This document shows, one piece after another, positions 31,463 to 40,719 of a stretch of DNA of 64,000 bases. This stretch comes from Streptomyces fulvoviolaceus (lineage in GTDB: Bacteria > Actinomycetota > Actinomycetes > Streptomycetales > Streptomycetaceae): positions 197,810-261,809 of the forward strand of contig NZ_JOEY01000003.1 in assembly GCF_000718165.1 (NCBI RefSeq), given 5' to 3'. The notes under the pieces are model-generated. The model made no database searches. It was given only the letters and a program-made list of their open reading frames with translations, and was not told the origin of the DNA. The translations under genes and the position numbers were made by a program. Position 1 is the first letter of the stretch. Every line of letters begins with the position of its first letter.

Positions 31463-33634
31463 TTGACTACTGCTGTCGAAGCAGCCGAGAGGTCTCTTCT
31501 CTGGTCCCATGAGGTCTTCGGGTTGCACGCCATCGCGGATTCCGCGGGGTCGGTCAGGCTGGGAGCGCCGGGCCAGGATTGGAACTCCTTGCTTCCCCTG
31601 GTCGAGGTCACGGCCACCGGCCACGGACGTACCTGGTCGGGGGAACGTTTCATCGACACCGCGATCGGCGACCGCCTGACCTATCGCGGCCACGAGACGG
31701 CCCAGGACGGAGACTGGCAGTGCACAACCATCCGGCTGGCGGACCCGGCGACCGGCCTCGCCGTCGACATCACCCTGGGGACCTGCCCCGGCACGGGCTT
31801 CCTCCGCTCGCAGGTGCGCCTGGTCAATGAGGGGAGCACCCCGCTTCAGTTGGAGAGCGTGTCGACCCTGGCCCTCGGCGGCGTCGTGGACGCCATGGGC
31901 GCTCTGGGCGGCCTGACCCTCCACTGGGCGGACAACGACTGGCTCGCCGAGTGCCGTTGGCAGCACACCGCGTTCCGTGACCACATCGTCCCTCTGAACC
32001 GGTCCGCCCACGGCCACGAAGGACGCGGCTGCTTCGAACGGTACTCGCAGGGAAGCTGGTCAACGGGACGGCACCTGCCGATCGCCGCGCTCACCGATCA
32101 GGCGGGTCGCGCCTGGCTCTGGCAGATCGAGTCCAGCGCGGGCTGGCGCTACGAGACCGGCGAACGGGAAGGTGCCGCCTACGTCGCTCTGTTCGGACCC
32201 GACGACGCCCATCACCAGTGGCGCCAGACCCTGGAGCCCGGCCAGGAGTTCACCACCGTCCCGGCCGTTCTTGTGGGGGCCGCGACCGGCGGCCTGGACG
32301 CTGCGTTCGGCGAACTCACCGCCTACCGCCGCCGCATGCGCCGCAGCCACCCGGACCACACGGCACTCCCGGTGATCTACAACGACTACATGAACACCCT
32401 GATGGGCGACCCCACCACCGACAAGCTCATGCCGCTCATCGAAGCGGCGGGGTCTGCGGGCGCCGAGGTCTTCGTGATCGACGCCGGCTGGTACGACGAC
32501 GACGCCCAGGGCTGGTGGGACGCCGTCGGCGCCTGGGACGCCTCCGACCGTCGCTTTCCTGGCGGCATCCAGAAGGTCCTGAACGCCATCAGGGAGCACG
32601 GGATGACCCCCGGACTCTGGCTGGAGCCCGAAGTGGTCGGCGTACGCAGCCCCCTGGCCGACACCCTGCCGCCCGAGGCGTTCTTCCGCCGGGGCGGAGT
32701 CCGCGTCACCGAACACGGCCGACACCACCTGGACCTGCGCCACCCCGCCGCCCGCGCCCACCTCGACCAGGTCGTCGACAGGCTCGTGGCTGACTGGGGG
32801 GTGGGCTATCTGAAGCTCGACTACAACATCAACATCGGCCCCGGTACCGAGAACGGCAACGAAAGCGCGGGCGCCGGCCTGCTGGGGCACCACCGCGCAC
32901 ACCTCGACTGGCTCGGCTCCCTCCTCGACCGGCACCCCGGCCTGGTCCTGGAGAACTGCGCGTCGGGCGGGCTGCGCATGGACTACGCGCAGCTCGCGGT
33001 CGTCCAGTTGCAGTCCACCAGCGACCAGCAGGACCCCCTGCGCTATCCGCCCATCGCCGCAGCGGCCGCCACCGCGGCGACCCCCGAGCAAGCCGCTGTG
33101 TGGGCCTACCCCCAGCCGCACTTCAGCCTTGACGAGATCGCCTTCACCCTCACCGGCGCGCTGCCGGGCCGCATCCACCTGTCCGGATTCCTCGACCGCA
33201 TGAACCCGGAGCAGTACGAACTCGTCCGCTCGGCCGTCTCCGTCTACAAGACCGTCCGCTCGGAGATCCCCGACAGCCTGCCGTTCTGGCCGCTCGGACT
33301 TCCCTCGTGGGAGGACACCTGGATCGCCTCGGGCTGGCGAGGCCATGCCGCCAGCTGGCTCGCACTGTGGCGACGGGAGCCGGCCGCCGATGAGCGAGGA
33401 GGAGTCCCGCGCCCAAGAGACCGGCACGGAGCCGACGAAAGCACCCGCACCGTCACGATCTCCCACCTGCGTGGCGCCCACCTGCATCCCACGCTGCTCT
33501 ACCCCGCCACCTCCGACGCCACCGCGGCCTGGGACGCCGCCGACGGCCGGCTCACCGTCTCCCTGCCCCGCCCCAACACCGCCGTGCTCCTCCGACTCAG
33601 CGCGGCGCCACCGGCAGAGGGTCGCCAAGTGTGA
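31463..33634 (+). CDS. GH36 alpha-galactosidase
   Basis: The product has 723 residues from the TTG at 31463, behind GAAGGGGAACC. This is the usual size for GH36. There is no signal peptide, so it is cytosolic. The N-terminal beta-sandwich (to about residue 290) is followed by the catalytic barrel: DAGWYDDDA, LWLEPEVVG, and YLKLDYNIN, where the aspartate is the expected nucleophile. QSTSDQQDPLRY holds the expected acid/base aspartate. It removes terminal alpha-galactose from oligosaccharides such as raffinose-type sugars. It is alone on its strand, divergent from a LacI gene with two operators between, and complements the neighbouring beta-galactosidase operon. Confidence 0.93.
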   Translation: MTTAVEAAERSLLWSHEVFGLHAIADSAGSVRLGAPGQDWNSLLPLVEVTATGHGRTWSGERFIDTAIGDRLTYRGHETAQDGDWQCTTIRLADPATGLAVDITLGTCPGTGFLRSQVRLVNEGSTPLQLESVSTLALGGVVDAMGALGGLTLHWADNDWLAECRWQHTAFRDHIVPLNRSAHGHEGRGCFERYSQGSWSTGRHLPIAALTDQAGRAWLWQIESSAGWRYETGEREGAAYVALFGPDDAHHQWRQTLEPGQEFTTVPAVLVGAATGGLDAAFGELTAYRRRMRRSHPDHTALPVIYNDYMNTLMGDPTTDKLMPLIEAAGSAGAEVFVIDAGWYDDDAQGWWDAVGAWDASDRRFPGGIQKVLNAIREHGMTPGLWLEPEVVGVRSPLADTLPPEAFFRRGGVRVTEHGRHHLDLRHPAARAHLDQVVDRLVADWGVGYLKLDYNINIGPGTENGNESAGAGLLGHHRAHLDWLGSLLDRHPGLVLENCASGGLRMDYAQLAVVQLQSTSDQQDPLRYPPIAAAAATAATPEQAAVWAYPQPHFSLDEIAFTLTGALPGRIHLSGFLDRMNPEQYELVRSAVSVYKTVRSEIPDSLPFWPLGLPSWEDTWIASGWRGHAASWLALWRREPAADERGGVPRPRDRHGADESTRTVTISHLRGAHLHPTLLYPATSDATAAWDAADGRLTVSLPRPNTAVLLRLSAAPPAEGRQV

Positions 33635-33703
33635 CGAGGCGGGCGTCCGTCGACCTGGTCGCAGAGGTGTACGAGGCGATGTGTGAGGTCTGCAGGCAGC
33701 AGG

Positions 33704-34504
33704 TCAGCGGCCCGGGCCGAGTGGATGACTGAAGCCCTGGGACGAGATGAGCGCGGCCGCTTCCGTGAGGTCGGTGGCGAATCGCTCGACCGCCTCGTAC
33801 GGGAAGCGCTGGCTGGGGCCGCTGAGTGAGAGGGAGGCGATGACCGTGCCCGAGCGGCTGGTGACCGGCACGGCGACCGCGGTCAAGCCCTCGTCCCATT
33901 CGCTGCTGCTGACGGCGTAGCCGCGCTGCGCCGCCTCCTGTGCCCAGGCACGCAGCCGCTCCACATGTGCCTCGCCGCGCGGGGAGGCCGCGGCGAGGCG
34001 GCGCAGCAGCGGATCGGAGGCGTCGCGCAGGAGGATCTTCGACGAGGCGCCGGCCCACAGGGGCTGTTCGTCGCCGACGTCGACGACATGCCGCAGGGGG
34101 TGCGGGCTCTCCTCGTGGGCGACGCAGACGCGGTTGACGTCGCGGGCGACGAAGAGGTTGACCGTCTCGCCGAGCCGGTCGGCGAGGTCGCGCATGACCT
34201 TGCGGGTCTCCCGGGGTACCTCCCACTGGCTGCGGGCCAGGTAGGCCCAGCGCCACAGGCCGGGGCCCGCGGTGTAGCCGCTCGGGTGCGACCACAGCAG
34301 TCCGCTCTCCTCGAGGGTCTGCACCAGGCGCAGTACCGTCGTCTTGGCCAGTCCGGTGGCGTCGGTGATCTCGCGCAGGGTGATGACGGGCCGGTCCTCG
34401 CTCAGCAGGCCGAGGATGTCCAGGGCGCGCCGTACGCTCCGTACGCCCGTACCCTGCTGTTCTCTCCCCGCCTCGGCCGGAGCGTCCCTCTCGTCCACGC
34501 GCAT
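33704..34504 (-). CDS. IclR-family regulator
   Basis: The product has 266 residues. An N-terminal winged helix (SVRRALDILGLLSEDRPVIT, then LREITDATGLAKTTVLRLV) is followed by the IclR ligand-binding domain (for example AAQRGYAVSSSEWDEGLTAV and the C-terminal SLSLSGPSQRF). IclR proteins control catabolic genes in response to aromatic or small-acid ligands. It is divergent from an MHS transporter. One 17-base palindrome lies before it, one before the transporter and one before the downstream dehydrogenase/dehydratase pair, so it probably controls all three promoters. Confidence 0.9.
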   Translation of the reverse strand: MRVDERDAPAEAGREQQGTGVRSVRRALDILGLLSEDRPVITLREITDATGLAKTTVLRLVQTLEESGLLWSHPSGYTAGPGLWRWAYLARSQWEVPRETRKVMRDLADRLGETVNLFVARDVNRVCVAHEESPHPLRHVVDVGDEQPLWAGASSKILLRDASDPLLRRLAAASPRGEAHVERLRAWAQEAAQRGYAVSSSEWDEGLTAVAVPVTSRSGTVIASLSLSGPSQRFPYEAVERFATDLTEAAALISSQGFSHPLGPGR

Positions 34505-34570
34505 TCTCCCCGTACTGCTTCGTCGTCGCGCGGCACCAGTTCGTTGTCCGCCGCGCTCACCCGTGACGGT

Positions 34571-34587
34571 AGTCCGCCAGGCGGACC
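34571..34587. promoter_or_regulatory. IclR operator-like site A
   Basis: AGTCCGCCAGGCGGACC, with GTCCG/CGGAC symmetry, lies 67 bases before the IclR start. It matches sites B and C. Confidence 0.65.
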
Positions 34588-34673
34588 AAGGGAACCGTAA
34601 AGGCTAAGAAATCTTGTCGTAACCCTTGATGGCGGAATCGCCGGCCCGTATGTTTCCGCTACTTGGTTCGATC

Positions 34674-34690
34674 GGTCCGTTCAGTGGACC
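34674..34690. promoter_or_regulatory. IclR operator-like site B
   Basis: GGTCCGTTCAGTGGACC lies upstream of the MHS transporter gene. The GGTCC/GGACC ends are inverted, and it shares its layout with sites A and C. Confidence 0.7.
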
Positions 34691-34893
34691 TGGTTCTGTG
34701 GGTCGCCGCCCGTACCGCTGTGGCGATGGCCCGGTTCGCCGGTGACGGCCCGCTCCCCACCCGCCGAGCGTGCGCCGTCGCCCGACCGTCTGTCCCCACC
34801 CGGCCGTCCGAGTCCCGACCCCACCCTGCCGCGCACCGCTCGCACGGCAGGGCCGGTCCGGAGGAGCCGCAGCAATCCAGTGGAGTGTGTGAG

Positions 34894-36267
34894 ATGAGCA
34901 GTGCGCAGAAGTCGGCCGCGGCCGGCGGTGCCGGAGCGTCCCCCGACGTGGCGAAGAGAGCAGCGGTCGCAAGCTTCATGGGAGCAGTGGTCGACTGGTA
35001 CGACTTCTTCCTCTACGGCATCGTCGCCGGCCTGCTTTTCGGTGACCTGTTCTTCCCGGGTGCTTCGCCGGCCGTGGGCACCCTCGCCGCCTGGGCCACC
35101 TTTGGCGTCGGCTTCCTCTTCCGTCCGCTCGGCGGCATCGTCTTCGGCCACTTCGGTGACCGGCTGGGCCGCAAGCGGATGCTCGTCCTGACGATGCTGA
35201 TCATGGGTGCGGCCAGCACGCTCATAGGCGTGCTGCCCACCTACGCGACGGCCGGCATATGGGCGCCCGTTCTGCTGGTGGTGCTGCGCGCCGCGCAGGG
35301 CTTCGCGGTCGGCGGGGAGTGGGGCGGTGCCGCGCTGATGGCGGTGGAGAACGCGCCCGCCAAGTGGCGCTCCCTCTACAGCAGCGGCGTGCAGGTCGGC
35401 GCCTCGGTCGGCCTGATGCTCGCCACCCTGATCACCAAGGTCATCTCCGGGAACACCTCCGACGCGGCCTTCCGCGAGTGGGGCTGGCGCATCCCGTTCC
35501 TGGTCAGCGCGTGCCTCGTGATCGTGGGTCTGGTCATCCGGGCCAAGGTCGAGGAGTCCGAGGTCTTCACCAAGCAGGTCGCCGCGAAGAGCGCGGACGC
35601 CAAGCCCCGCGTGCCGCTGGTCGCCGCCGTGAAGTCCAACCCCAAGGGCTTCTTCGCCATCATCGGGCTGCGCTTCGTGGAACTGTTCACCTTCTACGGC
35701 GTGACGACCTTCGGCCTCGCCTACGGCACCGACGAACTCGGGCTGAACCGTGACAGCCTGCTCAACGTCAACCTGGCCGTCGGCGGACTGGCGATCATCA
35801 CCATCCCGGCCTTCGCCTACCTCGCCGACCGCTTCGGCCGCCGCCGGATCTACTGCTGGGGCGCCCTGATCGGTGTGGTGAGTGCGGTGCCGTACTTCTG
35901 GGCCATGGAGACCGGCTCGCTGGTCCTGATCATCGCCTGTGCGGTGCTGTTGGTGAACGTCGCCCACGACATGGCGGTCTCCGTCCAGCAGTCGCTGTTC
36001 ACCGACATGTTCGGCCCCGAGTACCGCTACAGCGGCGCCGGTGTCGGCTACCAGCTCGCCAGCGCCGTCGGCGGCGGCTTCACCCCGCTCATCGCCGGCT
36101 CCCTGGTGATCTGGGCGGACGGCAGCTGGTCGCTGGTCGCGGCCTATATCGCCCTCGGCTGCGCGGTCTCATTCCTGGTCGCGCTGCGGATGGGCGGCGA
36201 CCGAGAGGCGGCCGGGACGCCGGACGCCGTACGGCAGCGCGGCGCGGCGGCAGACGCGACTGTCTGA
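34894..36267 (+). CDS. MHS-family MFS transporter (shikimate/metabolite:H+ symporter type)
   Basis: The product has 457 residues from the ATG at 34894; the longer open frame upstream lacks support. About 12 membrane helices are expected, beginning SFMGAVVDWYDFFLYGIVAG, the typical MHS start. The MFS loop signature is FGDRLGRKRM, with a second one in the C-terminal half (ADRFGRRRIY). MHS proteins take up small acids with protons; members include ShiA (shikimate) and KgtP. The next genes encode a dehydrogenase and a QuiC-like dehydratase, which suggests quinate or shikimate as substrate. A strong terminator follows, and an IclR-type site precedes it. Confidence 0.88.
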   Translation: MSSAQKSAAAGGAGASPDVAKRAAVASFMGAVVDWYDFFLYGIVAGLLFGDLFFPGASPAVGTLAAWATFGVGFLFRPLGGIVFGHFGDRLGRKRMLVLTMLIMGAASTLIGVLPTYATAGIWAPVLLVVLRAAQGFAVGGEWGGAALMAVENAPAKWRSLYSSGVQVGASVGLMLATLITKVISGNTSDAAFREWGWRIPFLVSACLVIVGLVIRAKVEESEVFTKQVAAKSADAKPRVPLVAAVKSNPKGFFAIIGLRFVELFTFYGVTTFGLAYGTDELGLNRDSLLNVNLAVGGLAIITIPAFAYLADRFGRRRIYCWGALIGVVSAVPYFWAMETGSLVLIIACAVLLVNVAHDMAVSVQQSLFTDMFGPEYRYSGAGVGYQLASAVGGGFTPLIAGSLVIWADGSWSLVAAYIALGCAVSFLVALRMGGDREAAGTPDAVRQRGAAADATV

Positions 36268-36282
36268 CCAGTCCCGCCACTC

Positions 36283-36312
36283 AAGGGGCCCCGGCCTTTG
36301 CCGGGGCCCCTT
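36283..36312 (+). terminator. Rho-independent terminator after the MHS transporter
   Basis: AAGGGGCCCCGG and CCGGGGCCCCTT form a perfect 12-base stem with a 6-base loop, followed by TTTGTTTG. It starts 15 bases after the stop codon. Confidence 0.88.
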
Positions 36313-36381
36313 TGTTTGCCAGCCCCGGCTCTTGTTGGGGGTGTCATCCGCGCCTTATTCTGGCCGCAGAGTGGATTCATT

Positions 36382-36398
36382 GATCCGTCTAGTGGACC
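36382..36398. promoter_or_regulatory. IclR operator-like site C
   Basis: GATCCGTCTAGTGGACC lies 12 bases before the dehydrogenase start. It matches site B at 13 of 17 positions, including the TCCGT and AGTGGACC blocks. Confidence 0.7.
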
Positions 36399-36410
36399 GT
36401 TGGAGTTCTG

Positions 36411-37400
36411 GTGAAAGCAGCTGTCCTCACGGCGTCGGGCCGGGTCGAGACCGTCGGCGACTGGCCGGAGCCCGTCTGCGGCCCCCACGACGTCATCGTG
36501 GAGATGGGCGGTGTCGGCCTGTGCGGCAGCGACCTCGCCGTCTTCCACGGCAGACGACGGCCGCCCGTGCTGCCCTGGGTCATGGGTCACGAGGGCTTCG
36601 GACGGATCGCCGCCGTCGGCAGCGACGTCCGCGACCGCCAGGTGGACCAGCGAGTGGTCATCGAGCCCAACTACGCCTGCCTGAAGTGCGCGGACTGTCT
36701 CACTGGGTTGACGTCGGCCTGCCCGCACCGGGTCATCGTCGGCCTGAACGCCCCGGGCGTCCTCGCCGAACGCGTCGCCCTCCCCGCGCATTTCGCCCAT
36801 CCCGTGGCGGACGGGCCGACCGGCGCCGACCTCGCTGCCACCGAGCCGTACACCGTGGCCAGGGCCGCCGTACGGCGCAGCGGCGTCACGGCCGCCGACC
36901 GCTGTCTGGTCGTAGGCGCCGGGGCCCAGGGGCTGCTGGTCTGCCTCATCCTGTCCCGCCTGGGCATCGAACCGGTCGTCACCGAACCCCACCTCCAACG
37001 GCTTGCCCGCGCCGAACGGCTGGGTGCGACACGCGACGACGCCCGTACCGGATTCACGTACGTCTTCGAGACCTCCGGCCACGCCCCCGCCCTGCGCCCT
37101 GCCGTGGAGCGGGCGGCGCCGGGCGCGACCGTCGTCCTGATCGGCCTCAATCCGCACCAACTGCCGCTCACCACCGACGACGTGGTCCGCCGCCAGCTCG
37201 TGCTCCGGGGCTCGATGATCTACGACCACCCCGGCGACTTCGCCGCGGCGATCACGGAACTGCCCCAGGCCCGGCCAGGGATGGTGATGGAGGCCCGCTT
37301 CCCATTCGGCGAGGCCCAAGAGGCGTTCGCCGGCGCCGCCGAACGCGCCGGGAAGACCTGGATCAGCATCCGTGATTCCGATGGGAGCGGGCATGCGTAA
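36411..37400 (+). CDS. Zinc-dependent medium-chain dehydrogenase
   Basis: The product has 329 residues from a GTG start after GTTGGAG. The catalytic zinc ligands are in GLCGSDLAVFHG and GHEGFGRI. The structural zinc cysteines are in ACLKCADCLTGLTSAC. The nucleotide-binding fold is LVVGAGAQGLLVCLI. It would oxidise a secondary alcohol of a sugar acid or cyclitol with NAD(P). It overlaps the next gene by eight bases. With a shikimate-type transporter and a dehydroshikimate dehydratase nearby, oxidation of quinate or shikimate is a reasonable guess. Known quinate/shikimate dehydrogenases are of other families, so a different hydroxylated substrate is equally possible. Confidence 0.85.
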   Translation: MKAAVLTASGRVETVGDWPEPVCGPHDVIVEMGGVGLCGSDLAVFHGRRRPPVLPWVMGHEGFGRIAAVGSDVRDRQVDQRVVIEPNYACLKCADCLTGLTSACPHRVIVGLNAPGVLAERVALPAHFAHPVADGPTGADLAATEPYTVARAAVRRSGVTAADRCLVVGAGAQGLLVCLILSRLGIEPVVTEPHLQRLARAERLGATRDDARTGFTYVFETSGHAPALRPAVERAAPGATVVLIGLNPHQLPLTTDDVVRRQLVLRGSMIYDHPGDFAAAITELPQARPGMVMEARFPFGEAQEAFAGAAERAGKTWISIRDSDGSGHA

Positions 37401-39204
37401 GTCGATCGCCACCGTCTGTCTCAGCGGCTCACTGACCGAGAAGCTGACCGCCACCGCCCGCGCGGGCTTCGACGGAGTCGAGATCTTCGAGAACGACCTG
37501 CTGGCCAGTCCCCTCACCCCTGAGGAGATCCGCGCCCGCTGCGCCGACCTCGGGCTCACCATCGACCTCTATCAACCGATGCGGGACGTCGAGGGCGTGC
37601 CCGAGGAGGAGTTCGTCCGCACTCTGCGCCGGGCGGAGCACAAGTTCGACGTCATGCGCAGGCTGGGGGCCGACACGCTCCTGGTGTGCTCCAGCGTCTC
37701 CCCGTGGGCCGTGGACGACGACGCCCTCGCCGCCGGGCAACTCGCCCGACTGGCCGACCTCGCCCAGGAGTTCGGCATCCGGGTCGCCTACGAGGCGCTC
37801 GCCTGGGGACGGCACGTCAGTACGTACGACCACGCCTGGCGCATCGTCGAGACGGCCGGCCACCCCGCGCTCGGCGTCTGCCTGGACAGCTTCCACATCC
37901 TCTCCCGGGGCTCGGAACCCAAGGACCTCGAAGGCATTGCGGACATCCCCGGCGAGAAGATCTTCTTCCTGCAGCTGGCGGATGCCCCGCTGATGGCCAT
38001 GGACGTCCTGCAGTGGAGCCGCCACTACCGCTGCTTCCCGGGCCAGGGCGGCCTCGACGTGACGTCCTTCGTCCGCCACGTCGTGAACGCCGGTTATCGC
38101 GGCCCGCTCTCCCTGGAGGTCTTCAACGACGTGTTCCGGCAGGCCGACGCGGGGAGCACCGCCGTCGACGCGCTCCGCTCCCTGATCGCCCTGGAGGAGA
38201 GCGCGGGCCTCTCCCCGCTCCCGGCCCCGGTCGTGCCGTCGGGCGTCGCCTTCGCCGAACTCGCCACCGCCGACCCGCAGCCCGTGACCGAACTGCTGGC
38301 CGGACTCGGCTTCCGGCGCACCGGACGGCACACCGGAAAACCGGTGGAGCTGTGGGAGCAGGGCGACGCCCGCATCCTGCTGAACCACGGCACCGCCACC
38401 CGCGGCGACGGCACGGCCCTCACCGCCCTCGGCCTGGAGATCCCCGACCCGCGCGCCGCCGCCCACCGTGCGGAATCCCTGCTCGCCCCCGTCCTGCCCC
38501 GACGCCGCAGCGGTCAGGACGTCCCGTTGGACTCGGTTGCCGCACCCGACGGCACCGAACTGTTCTTCTGCGCCACCCGCCACCCCGAACACCCCGACTG
38601 GACGGGCGACTTCAAGGCAGAAGTCCACCCCCCACAAGCCGGCTCGGCGGACGGGAACATCACCGGCGTCGACCACGTGGCCCTCACCCAGCCCTGGCAC
38701 CAATTCGACGAGGCCGTCCTCTTCCACCTCACCGTCCTGGGCCTGCGTCCGCACGAACGCGTCGACCTGGCCGACCCCTACGGGCTCTTCCGCAGCCGCG
38801 CCCTCTCCGGCGGCACGGACGGCGCTGCCGCCCCCCGGCTCGTGCTCAACCTGGCTCCCAGCCCGGCCGCGGAGACCGGAACCCGGGCCCAGCACATCGC
38901 CTTCACCACCGGCGACATCGTCACGGCCGCCCGCCGTATCCGTGCCGCCGGCGTGGAGCTGCTGAGAATCCCGTCCAACTATTACGAGGATCTCGACGCC
39001 CGCCACGCATTCGCCCCTGGCGAGCTGGACACTTATCGAGAACTTGGCATCCTTTACGACAGAGACGACCGCGGAGGCGAGTTCCGCCACTGCTACACCG
39101 CCACCGTGGGCCGCGTCTTCTTCGAGATCGTCCAACGAACCGGCGGCTACGGCGGCTACGGTGCGGCCAACGCTCCCGTCCGCCTCGCCGCACAGCGGCG
39201 ATGA
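37393..39204 (+). CDS. QuiC-like 3-dehydroshikimate dehydratase (isomerase-HPPD fusion)
   Basis: The product has 603 residues from the ATG at 37393 (MRKSIATVCLSG). Two domains: an N-terminal TIM barrel of the sugar phosphate isomerase/AP endonuclease 2 type (residues 1-270; GFDGVEIFENDL, LGVCLDSFHIL) and a C-terminal 4-hydroxyphenylpyruvate-dioxygenase-like VOC domain pair. Metal ligands of the latter are expected in GVDHVALTQPWH, TRAQHIAFTT and GRVFFEIVQR. This fusion is the known layout of QuiC1, which turns 3-dehydroshikimate into protocatechuate; in it the barrel is the active part. It is coupled to the dehydrogenase. The exact substrate is inferred from the family and the transporter. 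Confidence 0.85.
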   Translation: MRKSIATVCLSGSLTEKLTATARAGFDGVEIFENDLLASPLTPEEIRARCADLGLTIDLYQPMRDVEGVPEEEFVRTLRRAEHKFDVMRRLGADTLLVCSSVSPWAVDDDALAAGQLARLADLAQEFGIRVAYEALAWGRHVSTYDHAWRIVETAGHPALGVCLDSFHILSRGSEPKDLEGIADIPGEKIFFLQLADAPLMAMDVLQWSRHYRCFPGQGGLDVTSFVRHVVNAGYRGPLSLEVFNDVFRQADAGSTAVDALRSLIALEESAGLSPLPAPVVPSGVAFAELATADPQPVTELLAGLGFRRTGRHTGKPVELWEQGDARILLNHGTATRGDGTALTALGLEIPDPRAAAHRAESLLAPVLPRRRSGQDVPLDSVAAPDGTELFFCATRHPEHPDWTGDFKAEVHPPQAGSADGNITGVDHVALTQPWHQFDEAVLFHLTVLGLRPHERVDLADPYGLFRSRALSGGTDGAAAPRLVLNLAPSPAAETGTRAQHIAFTTGDIVTAARRIRAAGVELLRIPSNYYEDLDARHAFAPGELDTYRELGILYDRDDRGGEFRHCYTATVGRVFFEIVQRTGGYGGYGAANAPVRLAAQRR

Positions 39205-39286
39205 CGACCGGGGGAGGGCGTCCATCCGCGCTCGCCGCGAGGGCCGTCGCCGACGGGTGACCTCCGTTCGTCGCCATCGGCGGCCC

Positions 39287-40702
39287 CTACGACGCTCCGG
39301 TGCGCTTCGCGGCGATCCGGCGTTTCGCGGACGTGAAGGGAGGCTGTACGAAGCGCAGCGCGTCCAAGGCGAACCCTTTGCGCAGCACCGGCTTGCGGTG
39401 GCTGAAGGTGGTGACGGAGTACTCGCCGTGGTAGGCGCCCATGCCGCTGGCGCCGACGCCGCCGAAGGGGAGGCTCGGCGCGCCGGCCTGGAGGAGGGCG
39501 ACGTCCAGGCCGACGCCTCCTGACGATGACTCAGCCACGAAGAGCTCGCGGGTCGCCGCCGACGCGGTGAAGACATACAGCGCCAACGGCTTCTCACGCG
39601 CCGCGATGTGGTCGACGGCGGCACCCGGCGAAGCGACCGGCACAATGGGCAGCACGGGCCCGAAGATCTCCTCCTCCATGACCGCGGGGCCCTCCCCGGC
39701 CGCGCCCGGTCCGTCGAGGTGCAGGATCGTGGGGGAGAGGTAGCGGGTCGCCGCGTCGTGCCGGCCGCCGAACGCGACGGTGCCGTCGGCGAGGTATCCC
39801 ACGAGACGGGCGTGGTGACGCTCGTTGACGATCCGGCCGTAGTCGGGGCTCTGCGCGGCGTCCTCACCCCACATCTCGGTCACGGCGGCGGCGATCGCCT
39901 CCGTCAGCGGAGCCACACGGTCGGGCGTGGTCAGGATGTAGTCCGGGGCGATGCAGGTCTGCCCCGCGTTCGTGAACTTGCCCCAGGCGAGGCGCCGCGC
40001 GACCTGGGCGAGGTGGGCGTCGTCGTCGAACCACACGGGGCTCTTGCCACCCAACTCAAGGGTCACCGGCGTCAGATGTCCTGCGGCCGCCCGCAGGACG
40101 ATCTTCGCGACCTGTCCGTTGCCCGTGTAGAAGATGTGGTCGAACCGCTGCCGCAGCAGCTCCGTCGTCTCGTCGACGCCGCCCTCCACGACGCGTACCG
40201 CGCGCGGATCGAGGTACTTCGGTACGAGTTCCGCGAACGTCGACGAGACCTGCGGAGCGAGTTCGCTCGGCTTCAGCACGACGGCGTTACCGGCGGCGAT
40301 CGCGCCCACCAGAGGCGCGAGGAGAAGCTGCACGGGGTAGTTCCACGGGGCGATGACCAGGACGACCCCGAGCGGTTCGGTGACCAGCCGGGCGCTCGCC
40401 GGCGCCAGGCCCAGGGGGAGCCGTGCCCGCCGGGGCCGGACCCAGCGCCGGAGATGGCGTCGCGTGTGCGCGATGTCCGACAGCGTGCCTCCGATCTCGG
40501 TGATCTGAGCTTCCGTCGCGCTCTTGTGCAGGTCCTGCCACAGGGCTTGTTCGATGGTGGGACGGTTCTCCGTCAACAGGGCGGCGAGCGCGGATAGTTG
40601 ACCGGAGCGCCACGCGAGGTCACGTGTGGCGCCGGTCCGGAAGTACTCCCGCGCATCGGCGACGGTCGCCGCGATGCCGGTGCGCAGTGTGGATGTTGAC
40701 AT
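39287..40702 (-). CDS. Aldehyde dehydrogenase (class 3 type)
   Basis: The product has 471 residues from the ATG at 40702. It oxidises an aldehyde to an acid with NAD(P). Expected motifs are present: [11 protein letters not shown] with the general-base glutamate region, and [13 protein letters not shown] with the catalytic cysteine. [13 protein letters not shown] and [11 protein letters not shown] are also family marks. The short size and lack of an N-terminal extension fit the class 3 (fatty or aromatic aldehyde) group. It lies 17 bases after an MpaB-like oxygenase gene, so it probably handles an aldehyde made by that enzyme. It is convergent with the QuiC-like gene. Confidence 0.92.
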   Translation of the reverse strand: MSTSTLRTGIAATVADAREYFRTGATRDLAWRSGQLSALAALLTENRPTIEQALWQDLHKSATEAQITEIGGTLSDIAHTRRHLRRWVRPRRARLPLGLAPASARLVTEPLGVVLVIAPWNYPVQLLLAPLVGAIAAGNAVVLKPSELAPQVSSTFAELVPKYLDPRAVRVVEGGVDETTELLRQRFDHIFYTGNGQVAKIVLRAAAGHLTPVTLELGGKSPVWFDDDAHLAQVARRLAWGKFTNAGQTCIAPDYILTTPDRVAPLTEAIAAAVTEMWGEDAAQSPDYGRIVNERHHARLVGYLADGTVAFGGRHDAATRYLSPTILHLDGPGAAGEGPAVMEEEIFGPVLPIVPVASPGAAVDHIAAREKPLALYVFTASAATRELFVAESSSGGVGLDVALLQAGAPSLPFGGVGASGMGAYHGEYSVTTFSHRKPVLRKGFALDALRFVQPPFTSAKRRIAAKRTGAS

Positions 40703-40719
40703 GGTGTGATCCCCGAGGG

